From Sipunculus nudus (taxonomy: Eukaryota; Annelida; Sipuncula; Golfingiida; Sipunculidae): a stretch of DNA of 64,000 bases. The position numbers and the translations under genes are program-made. The DNA is taken from positions 93,983,624-94,047,623 of the forward strand of contig CM049308.1 in assembly GCA_026874595.1 (NCBI GenBank), in the 5' to 3' direction. The notes beneath the pieces were generated by a model. The model ran no database searches and was not told the origin of the DNA. It saw only the letters and a program-made list of their open reading frames with translations. Of the stretch, positions 27,401 to 39,000 are shown one piece after another. Each line of letters starts with the position of its first letter. The first letter of the stretch is position 1.

Positions 27401-30400
27401 AAAAAAAGTCGTTCATTGAACCTGATCAGGTCTGACAAAGGTTAAGGCATACAGAAATAAGTCGTTCATTGAACCACATCAGGTCTGTCAAAGGTTAAGG
27501 CATACAGAAAAAAGTCGTCCACAGAACCACATCAGGTCTGTCAAAGGTTAAGGCATACAGAAAAAAGTCGTCCACAGATTCACACCAGGTCTGTCAAAGG
27601 TTAAGGCATACAGAAAAAAGTCGTCCACAGAACCACATCAGGTCTGTCAAAGGTTAAGGCATACAGAAAAAGTCGTCCACAGATTCACATCAGGTTTGTC
27701 AAAGGTTAAGACATACAGAAAAAAGTCATCCACAGAACCACATCAGGTCTGTCAAAGGTTAAGACATACAGAAAAAAGGTCGTTCATTGAACCACATCAG
27801 GTCTGTCAAAGGTTAAGACATACAGAAAAAAGTCGTTCATTGAACCACATCAGGTCTGTCAAAGGTTAAGACATACAGAAAAAAGTCGTTCATTGAACCA
27901 CATCAGGTCTGTCAAAGGTTAAGACATACAGAAAAAAGTCGTTCCTTGAACCTCATCGGGTCTGTCAAAGGTTAAGGCATACAGAAAAAAGTCGTTCATT
28001 GAACCACATCAGGTCTGTCAAAGGCTAAGACATACAGAAAAAATCGTTCATTGAACCACATCACGTCTGTCAAAGGTTAAGGCATACAGAAAAAAGTCGT
28101 TCATTGAACCACATCAGGTCTGTCAAAGGTTAAGACATACAGAAATAAGTCGTTCATTGAACCACATCAGGTCTGTCAAAGGTTAAGGCATACAGAAAAA
28201 AGTCGTTCATTGAACCACATCAGGTCTGTCAAAGGTTAAGGCATACAGAAAAAAAGTCGTTCATTGAAATACATCAGGTCTGTCAAAGGTTAAGGCATAC
28301 AGAAATAAGTCGTTCATTGAACCAAATCAGGTCTGTCAAAGGTTAAGGCATACAGAAAAAAGTCGTTCATTGAACGCCATCAGGTCTGTCAAAGGTTAAG
28401 GCATACAGAAAAAAGTCGTTCATTGAACCACATCAGGTCTGTCAAAGGTTAAGACATACAGAAAAAAAGTCGTCCACAGAACCACATCAGGTCTGTCTAT
28501 GGTTAAGACATACAGGAAAAAGTCGTCCACAGAACCACATCAGGTCTGTCAAAGGCTAAGACATACAGAAAAAAGTCGTTCATTGAACCACATCAGGTCT
28601 GTCAAAGGTTAAGGCATACAGAAAAAAGTCGTTCATTGAACCACATCAGGTCTGTAAAAGGTTAAGACATACAGAAAAAAAGTCGTCCACAGAACCACAT
28701 CAGGTCTGTCAAAGGTTAAGAAATACAGAAAAAAGTCGTCCACAGAACCACATCAGGTCTGTCAAAGGCTAAGACATACAGAAAAAAGTCGTTCAATGAA
28801 CCACATCAGGTCTGTCAAAGGTTAAGGCATACAGAAAAAAGTCGTTCATTGAACCACATCAGGTCTGTCAAAGGTTAAGACATACAGAAAAAAAGTCGTT
28901 CATTGAACCTGATCAGGTCTGACAAAGGTTAAGGCATACAGAAATAAGTCGTTCATTGAACCACATCAGGTCTGTCAAAGGTTAAGGCATACAGAAAAAA
29001 GTCGTCCACAGAACCACATCAGGTCTGTCAAAGGTTAAGATATACAGAAAAAAGTCGTCCACAGATTCACACCAGGTCTGTCAAAGGTTAAGGCATACAG
29101 AAAAAAGTCGTCCACAGAACCACATCAGGTCTGTCAAAGGTTAAGGCATACAGAAAAAAGTCGTCCACAGATTCACATCAGGTTTGTCAAAGGTTAAGAC
29201 ATACAGAAAAAAGTCATCCACAGAACCACATCAGGTCTGTCAAAGGTTAAGACATACAGAAAAAAGGTCGTTTATTGAACCACATCAGGTCTGTCAAAGG
29301 TTAAGACATACAGAAAAAAGTCGTTCATTGAACCACATCAGGTCTGTCAAAGGTTAAGACATACAGAAAAAAGTCGTTCATTGAACCACATCAGGTCTGT
29401 CAAAGGTTAAGACATACAGAAAAAAGTCGTTCCTTGAACCTCATCGGGTCTGTCAAAGGTTAAGGCATACAGAAAAAAGTCGTTCATTGAACCACATCAG
29501 GTCTGTCAAAGGTTAAGGCATACAGAAAAAAGTCGTTCATTGAACCACATCAGGTCTGTCAAAGGTTAAGGCATACAGAAAAAAGTCGTTCATTGAACCA
29601 CATCAGGTCTGTCAAAGGTTAAGGCATACAGAAAAAAGTCGTCCGCAGAACCACATCAGGTCTGTCAAAGATTAAGGCATACAGAAAAAAGTCGTTCATT
29701 GAACCACATCAGGTCTGTCAAAGGTTAAGGCATACAGAAAAAAGTCGTTCATTGAACCACATCAGGTCTGTCAAAGGTTAAGGCATACAGAAAAAAGTCG
29801 TCCACAGAACCACATCAGGTCTGTCAAAGGTTAAGACATACAGAAAAAAGTCGTCCACAGAACCACATCAGGTCTGTCAAAGGCTAAGACATACAGAAAA
29901 AAGTCGTTCAATGAACCACATCAGGTCTGTCAAAGGTTAAGGCATACAGAAAAAAAGTCGTCCGCAGAACCACATCAGGTCTGTCAAAGGTTAAGGCATA
30001 CAGAAAAAAGTCGTCCACAGAATCACATCAGGTCTGTCAAAGGTTAAGGCATACAGAAAAAAGTCGTCCACAGATTCACATCAGGTCTGTCAAAGGTTAA
30101 GGCATAAAGAAAAAAGTCGTTCATTGAACCACATCAGGTCTGTCAAAGGTTAAGGCATACAGAAAAAAAGTCGTCCGCAGAACCACATCAGGTCTGTCAA
30201 AGGTTAAGGCATACAGAAAAAAGTCGTCCACAGAACCACATCAGGTCTGTCAAAGGTTAAGGCATACAGAAAAAAGTCGTCCACAGATTCACATCAGGTC
30301 TGTCAAAGGTTAAGGCACACAGAAAAAAGTCGTCCACAGAACCACATCAGGTCTGTCAAAGGTTAAGGCATACAGAAAAAAGTCGTCCTCAGAACCACAT

Positions 30401-33400
30401 CAGGTCTGTCAAAGGTTAAGGCATACAGAAAAAAGTCGTCCACAGATTCACATCAGGTCTGTCAAAGGTTAAGGCATACAGAAAAAAGTCGTCCACAGAA
30501 CCACATCAGGTCTGTCAAAGGTTAAGGCATACAGAAAAAAGTCGTCCACAGAACCACATCAGGTCTGTCAAAGGTTAAGGCATACAGAAAAAAGTCGTCC
30601 ACAGATTCACATCAGGTCTGTCAAAGGTTAAGGCATACAGAAAAAAGTCATCCACAGAACCACATCAGGTCTGTCAAAGGTTAAGGCATACAGAAAAAAG
30701 TCGTCCACAGATTCACATCAGGTCTGTCAAAGGTAAAGGCATACAGAAAAAAGTCGTTCGCAGAACCACATCAGGTCTGTCAAAGGTTAAGGCATACAGA
30801 AAAAAAGTCGTCCACAGAACCACATCAGGTCTGTCAAAGGTTAAGGCATACAGAAAAAAGTCGTCCACAGATTCACATCAGGTCTGTCAAAGGTTAAGGC
30901 ATACAGAAAAAAGTCGTCCACAGAACCACATCAGGTCTGTCAAAGGTTAAGGCATACAGAAAAAAGTCGTCCACAGATTCACATCAGGTCTGTCAAAGGT
31001 TAAGACATACAGAAAAAAGTCGTTCATTGAACCACATCAGGTCTGTCAAAGGTTAAGACATACAGAAAAAAAAGTCGTCAACAGAACCACATCAGGTCTA
31101 TCAAAGGTTAAGACATACAGAAAAAAGTCGTCCACAGAACCACATCAGGTTTGTCAAAGGTTAAGGCATACAGAAAAAAGTCGTCCACAGAACCACATCA
31201 GGTCTGTCAAAGGTTAAGGCATACAGAAAAAAGTCGTTCATTGAACCACATCAGGTCTGTCAAAGGTTAAGGCATACAGAAAAAAGTCGTCCACAGAACC
31301 ACATCAGGTCTGTCAAAGGTTAAGACATACAGAAAAAAGTCGTCCACAGAACCACATCAGGTCTGTCAAAGGCTAAGACATACAGAAAAAAGTCGTTCAA
31401 TGAACCACATCAGGTCTGTCAAAGGTTAAGGCATACAGAAAAAAAGTCGTCCGCAGAACCACATCAGGTCTGTCAAAGGTTAAGGCATACAGAAAAAAGT
31501 CGTCCACAGAATCACATCAGGTCTGTCAAAGGTTAAGGCATACAGAAAAAAGTCGTCCACAGATTCACATCAGGTCTGTCAAAGGTTAAGGCATACAGAA
31601 AAAAGTCGTTCATTGAACCACATCAGGTCTGTCAAAGGTTAAGGCATACAGAAAAAAAGTCGTCCGCAGAACCACATCAGGTCTGTCAAAGGTTAAGGCA
31701 TACAGAAAAAAGTCGTCCACAGAACCACATCAGGTCTGTCAAAGGTTAAGGCATACAGAAAAAAGTCGTCCACAGATTCACATCAGGTCTGTCAAAGGTT
31801 AAGGCACACAGAAAAAAGTCGTCCACAGAACCACATCAGGTCTGTCAAAGGTTAAGGCATACAGAAAAAAGTCGTCCTCAGAACCACATCAGGTCTGTCA
31901 AAGGTTAAGGCATACAGAAAAAAGTCGTCCACAGATTCACATCAGGTCTGTCAAAGGTTAAGGCATACAGAAAAAAGTCGTCCACAGAACCACATCAGGT
32001 CTGTCAAAGGTTAAGGCATACAGAAAAAAGTCGTCCACAGAACCACATCAGGTCTGTCAAAGGTTAAGGCATACAGAAAAAAGTCGTCCACAGATTCACA
32101 TCAGGTCTGTCAAAGGTTAAGGCATACAGAAAAAAGTCATCCACAGAACCACATCAGGTCTGTCAAAGGTTAAGGCATACAGAAAAAAGTCGTCCACAGA
32201 TTCACATCAGGTCTGTCAAAGGTAAAGGCATACAGAAAAAAGTCGTTCGCAGAACCACATCAGGTCTGTCAAAGGTTAAGGCATACAGAAAAAAAGTCGT
32301 CCACAGAACCACATCAGGTCTGTCAAAGGTTAAGGCATACAGAAAAAAGTCGTCCACAGATTCACATCAGGTCTGTCAAAGGTTAAGGCATACAGAAAAA
32401 AGTCGTCCACAGAACCACATCAGGTCTGTCAAAGGTTAAGGCATACAGAAAAAAGTCGTCCACAGATTCACATCAGGTCTGTCAAAGGTTAAGACATACA
32501 GAAAAAAGTCGTTCATTGAACCACATCAGGTCTGTCAAAGGTTAAGACATACAGAAAAAAAAGTCGTCAACAGAACCACATCAGGTCTATCAAAGGTTAA
32601 GACATACAGAAAAAAGTCGTCCACAGAACCACATCAGGTCTGTCAAAGGTTAAGGCATACAGAAAAAAGTCGTCCACAGAACCACATCAGGTCTGTCAAA
32701 GGTTAAGGCATACAGAAAAAAAGTCGTCCACAGAACCACATCAGGTCTGTCAAAGGTTAAGACATACAGAAAAAAAGTCGTCCACAGAACCACATCAGGT
32801 CTGTCAAAGGTTAAGACTTACAGAAAAAAAGTCGTCCACAGAACCACATCAGGTCTGTCAAAGGTTAAGACATACAGAAAAAAGTCGTCCACAGAACCAC
32901 ATCAGGTCTGTCAAAGGTTAAGGCATACAGAAAAAAAGTCCGCAGAACCACATCAGGTCTGTCAAAGGTTAAGGCATACAGAAAAAAAGTCGTTCATTGA
33001 ACCACATCAGGTCTGTCAAAGGTTAAGGCATACAGAAAAAAGTCGTTCATTGAACCACATCAGGTCTGTCAAAGGTTAAGGCATACAGAAAAAAGTCGTC
33101 AGTTAAAACGACAGTTAAAGTTGGAAAACATAAGTGATGCCTGAAAGAGTGAAAAGACTTATAAGTGTAACTGTCCCTAAACATGAAAAATAATGAGTAT
33201 TTTTGAGTGATTTGGCTTGTGTTCGCGTGCATATGTCATTCTGTACACCTTGTTCGTATCATGCGGATTTCGCTAGTTTGTATGCCATAATATAAAGTGG
33301 CAGTTAATGAGAAACTTCAACTGGTAATGTGAATGCAAATAAAAAACAGCAAAAAAAGGGAAAATAGCAAAAAAACTACCTCTTAGCTACAGCCGTCTTT

Positions 33401-33596
33401 TCAGATATATCATGAACATTTTATACACTTCGCCACTAGATGGCAGAACGTCCATCTTGAGATCGTCCGTGTAACTGTGAGAAGCTGAAGTACAAGACCT
33501 ACCTTCAAAGTGTCCTTTTGCTTCTTTGAGAGTGGCGTCTAAATTCTGGTGGACAGTGGTCAAGGCCGCCACCAACTGCCCTGTGTCCACCTCCAT
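12366..33596 (-). CDS. SELENOL: Selenoprotein L-like peroxiredoxin-fold protein, copy A (9 coding exons)
   Basis: Minus-strand gene for a redox protein of the SelL/PRXL2 (AhpC-TSA) group, thought to act through a Sec-x-x-Sec pair. Exons, 5' to 3': 33596-33503, 21821-21743, 21504-21451, 21105-21060, 19283-19047, 18613-18491, 13914-13876, 13344-13246, 12485-12366. All introns are GT-AG and phases match throughout. The product is about 296 aa from ATG (MEVDTGQLVAALTTV) to TAA after LRRFK. Residues 1-91 are a probable helical extension. From about 115 comes a thioredoxin fold: TRKLVLILLRHFA, then U156-P-P-U159, then AEIEAAGGHVIVVTHG, DTGCSMKMVMDEERK, LYRFFHLKRN and LGGDFILGHDGKLLMVH. The two TGA codons are at 19091-19089 and 19082-19080; a SECIS follows at 10788-10868. 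Intron 1 (about 11.7 kb) is almost wholly a minisatellite. The splice donor used after the last coding exon in copy B is not conserved here (GTAACC there, TTCAAA here), so the 3' end model is less sure. The family name rests on UxxU plus fold motifs recognised by eye; no search was run. Confidence 0.88.
12486..13245 (-). other. Intron 8 of SelL copy A
   Basis: Intron sequence between exon 9 (acceptor TTTTTTTAG at 12485/12486) and exon 8 (donor GTGAGT at 13245-13240). AT-rich. It includes 'agctgactgtaagtcatctgag' type repeat debris near 12850. No independent gene seen. Confidence 0.6.
13700..13730. repeat. (GA)n microsatellite
   Basis: Short GA run within intron 7 of SelL copy A. An AT-only stretch follows at about 14055-14105 in intron 6. 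Confidence 0.8.
14790..15175. repeat. Dispersed repeat fragment ending in an 18-nt G run
   Basis: The part around 14795-14830 ('acacaatattgacataattt' then 'ctggcat') matches the units at about 17285-17325 and 17975-18005 in the same intron, so it is a fragment of the same dispersed repeat. A homopolymer of 18 G lies at 15158-15175. Confidence 0.55.
15685..15835. repeat. GA-rich microsatellite
   Basis: An interrupted (GA)n/(GAAA)n purine run of about 145 bp in intron 6 of SelL copy A. The antisense Ser/Leu-rich open frames over it are composition artefacts. Confidence 0.9.
15958..18355 (+). repeat. Tandemly duplicated dispersed repeat with (GACG)n tail
   Basis: At least three diverged units lie head-to-tail in intron 6 of SelL copy A. 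'acttgaataaaa.ctacagt' occurs at about 15975 and 17625, with a decayed form near 16945. 'aaattaaatc.acag' plus a 'gccatgg.caaa.ttgggc' block occurs at about 17030 and 17740. 'aatatctcgaaggaa' occurs at about 17446 and 18112. The last unit ends in a (GACGGAC)n run at 18238-18302 and the terminus 'tcagctgagctaaaa'. The reverse complement of that terminus begins the repeat at about 54000. Such elements are common in mollusc genomes. No coding capacity is seen. Confidence 0.7.
18392..18484. repeat. (TA)n microsatellite abutting a splice donor
   Basis: An interrupted (TA)n tract running up to the GTAAGT donor of SelL copy A exon 6 (18490-18485). On the minus strand the intron begins GTAAGTATATATAT. 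Confidence 0.92.
19047..19283 (-). CDS. SELENOL: SelL copy A exon 5: the UxxU exon
   Basis: A 237-nt exon (79 codons, phase 0 at both ends). The acceptor is TTTTCAG before 19283 and the donor is GTAGAA after 19047. The frame reads EIWNRFLKTVNES ... TRKLVLILLRHFA, then TGA CCC CCA TGA, then RRHVTQVQKQQ. Both TGAs lie in open frame with conserved residues on each side, at the place of the CxxC of cysteine homologues (RHF-x-C-x-x-C type). A standard ORF search stops at the first TGA and so truncates the protein at residue 155. Confidence 0.9.
20801..21084. repeat. 142-bp tandem duplication including the 3' part of exon 4 (copy A)
   Basis: Two units, 20801-20942 and 20943-21084, share 'gaaaaggcgaattcacctcc' and 'cgattttacttgattttcag' at an offset of 142 bp. 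The second unit ends inside real exon 4 (21105-21060). The first carries a diverged copy of its last codons plus donor (minus strand EELLEKE then GTCAGA) at about 20941-20918, without the upstream half or acceptor. It is a partial exon duplication in intron 4 and probably not spliced. Confidence 0.8.
22137..33100. repeat. 53-54-bp minisatellite array, about 205 units, in SelL copy A intron 1
   Basis: Nearly 11 kb of head-to-tail units of 53-54 bp. Each carries 'accacatcaggtctgtcaaa', then 'ggttaag' + a/g + 'catacag', then a run of 5-8 A and 'gtcgt'. Three main unit types differ at one block: tccacagaac, ttcattgaac and tccacagatt. 'aagacatac' units dominate the left half and 'aaggcatac' units the right. 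Higher-order duplications of about 1.49 kb are visible (26.5-28.0 against 28.0-29.5 kb; 29.9-31.3 against 31.3-32.8 kb). The Phe/Leu-rich antisense frames (FFLYVLTFDRPDVVLWT) exist only because some neighbouring units are 54 bp. Confidence 0.98.
33101..33502 (-). other. 5' end of intron 1, SelL copy A
   Basis: Unique AT-rich sequence between the array and the exon 1 donor (GTAGGT at 33502-33497). No gene seen. Confidence 0.6.
33503..33596 (-). CDS. SELENOL: SelL copy A exon 1 (start exon)
   Basis: 94-nt coding part, phase 1 at its end: MEVDTGQLVAALTTV ... KEAKGHFE. It matches copy B exon 1 (52143-52050) at nearly every residue and ends in the same GAAG/GTAGGT donor. The ATG is chosen because conservation between the copies stops there: upstream only a short GC-rich 'gcac.ctgc.c' motif is shared. 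Confidence 0.88.
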
Positions 33597-33743
33597 TGCG
33601 CAGCGTGCTACGACACTCTCTTGATTGATATAATTAGATATGATAAATATATTAAATATAAATAAAACATTTGAAGAAACCGTCTTCTACTTAAGCGTCT
33701 CATTACATTCACATATAGAATTCTTTTAAACAAAAAACGCCGC

Positions 33744-33751
33744 TGACGTCA
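33744..33751. promoter_or_regulatory. CRE-like palindrome upstream of copy A
   Basis: TGACGTCA, a perfect CREB/ATF site, about 150 bp upstream of the copy A ATG. A single 8-bp match can occur by chance; no TATA or initiator was recognised nearby. Confidence 0.25.
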
Positions 33752-34917
33752 AGTATGCAATGATTGATATCCGATCTGAGGACACTCACATGTACAATTA
33801 TAATACAGTAAAATGTTGGGTATAATAAATACGCCAGTACATTGGGATCAACATTGTAGGCAATCGGAGTTCATTGTAAAAACAACCATTAAAGAACCCC
33901 GTGTAAATCCTCGTATAATAACAGCCCGTAGTGCGTTGTATAAATATTGAATAAATGTTTGCTCACATTATTACACCCAAATGGCAGGGGTCTTTTTTAC
34001 GCAAATACCGATTTGAGCAGTTAAAACCTATAGGCCTTGTAATATATATAGTCACCTTATAAAGCTTGGACTACTGGCAGATATCTCCAGCAAAATGTGG
34101 CACGGCTAAAGCCTCCCTCTACACGCTCACCTGTAACCTTGTGACGAAGAGTTGGGGACAGGTATCGACTGACATATAACCTGAACCACGTTTATGTTTT
34201 ATTATCCGTGTGACACATCTGTCTGTTTTAGAAGACGCTTCAGCAAGTGATAATGCATGATACGAATCACACCATGTGCACTTACAGTACAAAGGCCACC
34301 TCAAACAAACCTTTAATCAGCACGTTCCAGATCTAACCTTATTCTTAAAATGGTCTATACTCCGATATCTGTGGCCTGTTAATTAAAAACAATCCCTTGA
34401 ACCTTTTATTACAAAGGCACAGGCTGTTACTTTTGTTTATATCCATGTGTTTATAACAGGTGGAGGCCAAAACGATGCAAACATATTCTGCATGGACATC
34501 TGTAGCATGTCAGGCGAACCAGAGTTATGCAAAGGGCGTTTTGCATCCAGTGACCATTCAACATTCTCATATATGAAACCTACCACCTTAGGTTTCATGT
34601 TGTTATTTTTGTCAACATTGCTATGTTTATTAACAGCTTGTTGATAAACAAGCCCAGCTGATGTCACTTAAAAAGGCGTTATAAGAACATTCCTTAACAG
34701 GAATTACCTACAGTTAATTAATACGTTCGTAATCTAGCAATCACATAATATGTACTGAAAGATTAGGTGTATAGCTGGCTTTACTTCATGTATATATTTG
34801 TTGGTTTATTAAAGTAGATTTTTTTCGTGTTCGCTTAATAAACCTCTGACAACCTAAGCTTAATGTCATCTCTTCACTGAAGGTAACTATAGGAACGATA
34901 TTGGGCTGGTTATAATA

Positions 34918-34919
<2 letters not shown>
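33752..34919. other. Intergenic DNA upstream of SelL copy A
   Basis: No gene, RNA or clear repeat recognised on either strand. The short overlapping open frames near 34437-34667 lie on opposite strands and lack family motifs. Confidence 0.5.

Positions 34920-34988
<69 letters not shown>
34920..34988. repeat. (TA)n microsatellite
   Basis: A nearly pure TA dinucleotide run of about 68 bp. Confidence 0.97.
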
Positions 34989-34990
<2 letters not shown>

Positions 34991-35379
34991 ATTCGATGGG
35001 CTTCTCACTACCTTTGTGATTTAAACTGTAATGCAAAAAAAATATGATTGCTCTGGACTCTGAGAACAAGAGTAAATTTATAAAATTTTGTTTTATTTAC
35101 GAGTCGAGACAAAATACATAGAACTTTGCGACCCTCCCAGACAAAAAATACAAACACTCGCGAAATCGTGCATTTAATCAACACGATTTAATGTCAATTT
35201 TAAATAACTGTAAGATTCCTAAAATAGAATCTATGGGCAAGAACACAAATAAGCAACATTACCGGGTTCCTGATCCTCATCTGAAAACATAATCCATGAA
35301 AACATGGGACGGCGCCAGCGCAGAACAACTAATAATTTTAATTTAAAAAAAGCCCTGACAGATCCGGTCACGTATAGCC

Positions 35380-35615
35380 AGAGCTAGATCCAGTTTTTTT
35401 TAATCACTAGACAAACCCGGTTGAGGTGATCTCGGATCACCGCCCCGGTTGTCTCTTTAGACTATTAAATTTTGCTGAGCCGATAGACGCGACGCTAAAG
35501 ACAAGCCAAGCCCCCAGGAGCCAAGAGAGGGAGCCACCTACCCGCACCAAGGATCCAGAAGACAGAGAGGAGTCGAAGAGCAGAGAGACACAGCGCCACA
35601 CCCTAACAAAGTAAT
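35380..35615 (+). other. Unexplained GC-rich island with a short charged open frame
   Basis: This segment is clearly richer in G+C than its surroundings. It holds a 62-codon plus-strand frame (35426-35614) rich in Arg, Glu, Pro and Thr. A small palindrome 'gtgatctcggatcac' lies at about 35426-35441. The base bias alone could give such a frame. I do not recognise a family, and it may be debris of a transposon or a 5' exon. Confidence 0.3.
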
Positions 35616-35743
35616 TTCAACATCGCAAGTAATTACATCATCGTATAGATACGTGACTTGCTTATATTTCAAAAGATTACATACAAAGTATATATTATAA
35701 ACTTATTTATTTTACATGGATTGTACAAACAGTTATTATAACT

Positions 35744-35935
35744 AATCGAGGCACTCTCCATGGCTCCGGTGATGGCGTAGGGTAGTCTGCAGGGGTGGAG
35801 GAAACCGGAGTACCCGGAGAAAACCACCGGCCATGGACGGGCAACTACAACCCACTCTCATAGCCACGCCGGGGATCGAACCAGGGTCGCCAGCGGAGAG
35901 AGCCAAGCGTTTTACCACTCAGCTGTCCAGGCCCC
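35744..35935 (-). mobile_element. tRNA-derived SINE
   Basis: On the minus strand the element starts GGGGCCTGGACAGCTGAGTGG, with a Pol III box A-like CAGCTGAGTGG at about 35926-35915. A box B match GGTTCGATCCC lies at 35882-35872. The body contains CTCCGGGTACTCCGGTTTCC, a block found in several metazoan tRNA SINE families. The spacing of boxes A and B fits a tRNA-derived promoter. A tail and target-site duplication were not clearly seen, so this is probably an old copy. Confidence 0.75.
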
Positions 35936-37085
35936 TTTATTTGTATTTTAATAGGTATCTTGCACAGGTCATTTGCCAACGACTAAATGTTTCTTTATGA
36001 TACAAGACATTATTTTTCATTAATGTTTACATTAATAATTTTTTGGTATTTTAAATATTGTAATTTCTTAAGTTTTATTAATATTGGAAGACAGGTGATC
36101 AATCCTTTTTGACATTATCCAAAAGCTTTTATTTGTTGTCACTAGGGGGCGCCAAAATGATCAACCACCAATATGTCAACTCCACCCGTGTGCCCAACGA
36201 TAACAAAATAATATTTTCTATACGGACCCTGGAACCAAACTATGGTCAGGCGAGCGATTTTATTTTAATTTACCTGTTGAGACAAAAATAAGTGAAATTT
36301 CACCAACTTGAAAGAAAGCTACAAAAATGTGCGACAATTTTGACATTGTACCATGAACAACTAAACAAGAGGTCCAATTTAATCTTTGTGAATGAAAATT
36401 TCTTGTCTTAAAACCCGTTATGGTTTCTTTGAAGGAATAAAGGCAAGAGCAGAAATTATCCACAGAATTATGGGGGACATGGCGCTGATTCACCAAAAAT
36501 ATAATCCATGAAAAAATGGTACCGGCGATACCTTAATTGGAATAATTATTTTTTTATTTTATATTATTATTTATTTGTTTATTTTGGTTATTCTTAATAG
36601 ATTACTTCAGCAGACCTGCCGTGCCGTTAAACTGTGATATCAGTTTGGTGTGGGTAACAGTTATATTTGTGCCACACATGAGTATTTGAAACTCATAACA
36701 GCACATAAAATACGCTTAGAAAAAAACTTTGTCAGTAACCGCCCCCCCCCCCCCCCCAGTGTATATTATTTGTGAATTATTTTATTTTTGTTGACAATAT
36801 TTCTGCGTCAAGGAGATATTCCAAGCACCGTCTTGTACCTCAGGTTTGAAGTTTCCAGGTCTAACGGTTAAGAATTGTGGCCCATGTGAAAGGACTGACC
36901 GCCCATCTGGACGACGGAAAAAGAAAAGTTTACATAATATGATGTCAGCTTAGCTTAAATATGGTAAAAATATAGTAAGTACAGAGGCCTTGCTTCAATA
37001 CTGATTTGTTCAAATGATGCCATCATTGAACTTATATTAATACGTATAGTGGTCAAGGCGTAGGAGAAAAAGGGGCAGGGATGGT
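35936..37085. other. AT-rich intergenic DNA with a C run
   Basis: No supported gene. A 16-nt C homopolymer lies at 36742-36757. The open frames at 36109-36291 and 36260-36496 carry no recognisable motif. Confidence 0.5.
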
Positions 37086-37089
37086 GTTA

Positions 37090-37260
37090 CTACACTGTAA
37101 ACATAGGGTTGTCAAATCGACAACTTTAGGGTTGTAAAATTGGGTGTACCTAAAACAACAACCCAGGTTGTCAAAATTTCAATTTGACAACTCTCTAGGG
37201 TTGTAAAAAGGGTTGTCAAATGTTTGCTGTGACAACCTATGAGTTGTCATGGACTTGTCA
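37090..37260. repeat. Short element rich in GTTGTC/GACAAC inverted motifs
   Basis: Begins near 'tacactgtaaa', a terminus common in animal MITE-like elements. It then carries many copies of GGTTGT(C/A)AAA and its complement TTTGACAAC in both orientations, so the strand could fold into several hairpins. It may be a small non-autonomous element. No ends or target-site duplication could be fixed. Confidence 0.35.
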
Positions 37261-37286
37261 GGTTCATCCGTATTCACTTTTTCTCT

Positions 37287-38979
<1,693 letters not shown>

Positions 38980-39000
38980 CCCCCCCCCCCCCCCCTACTT

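Noticed and set aside
22137-33100. CRISPR-like regular array
   Set aside because: Units repeat over their whole length with no unique spacers, and the context is a eukaryotic intron.
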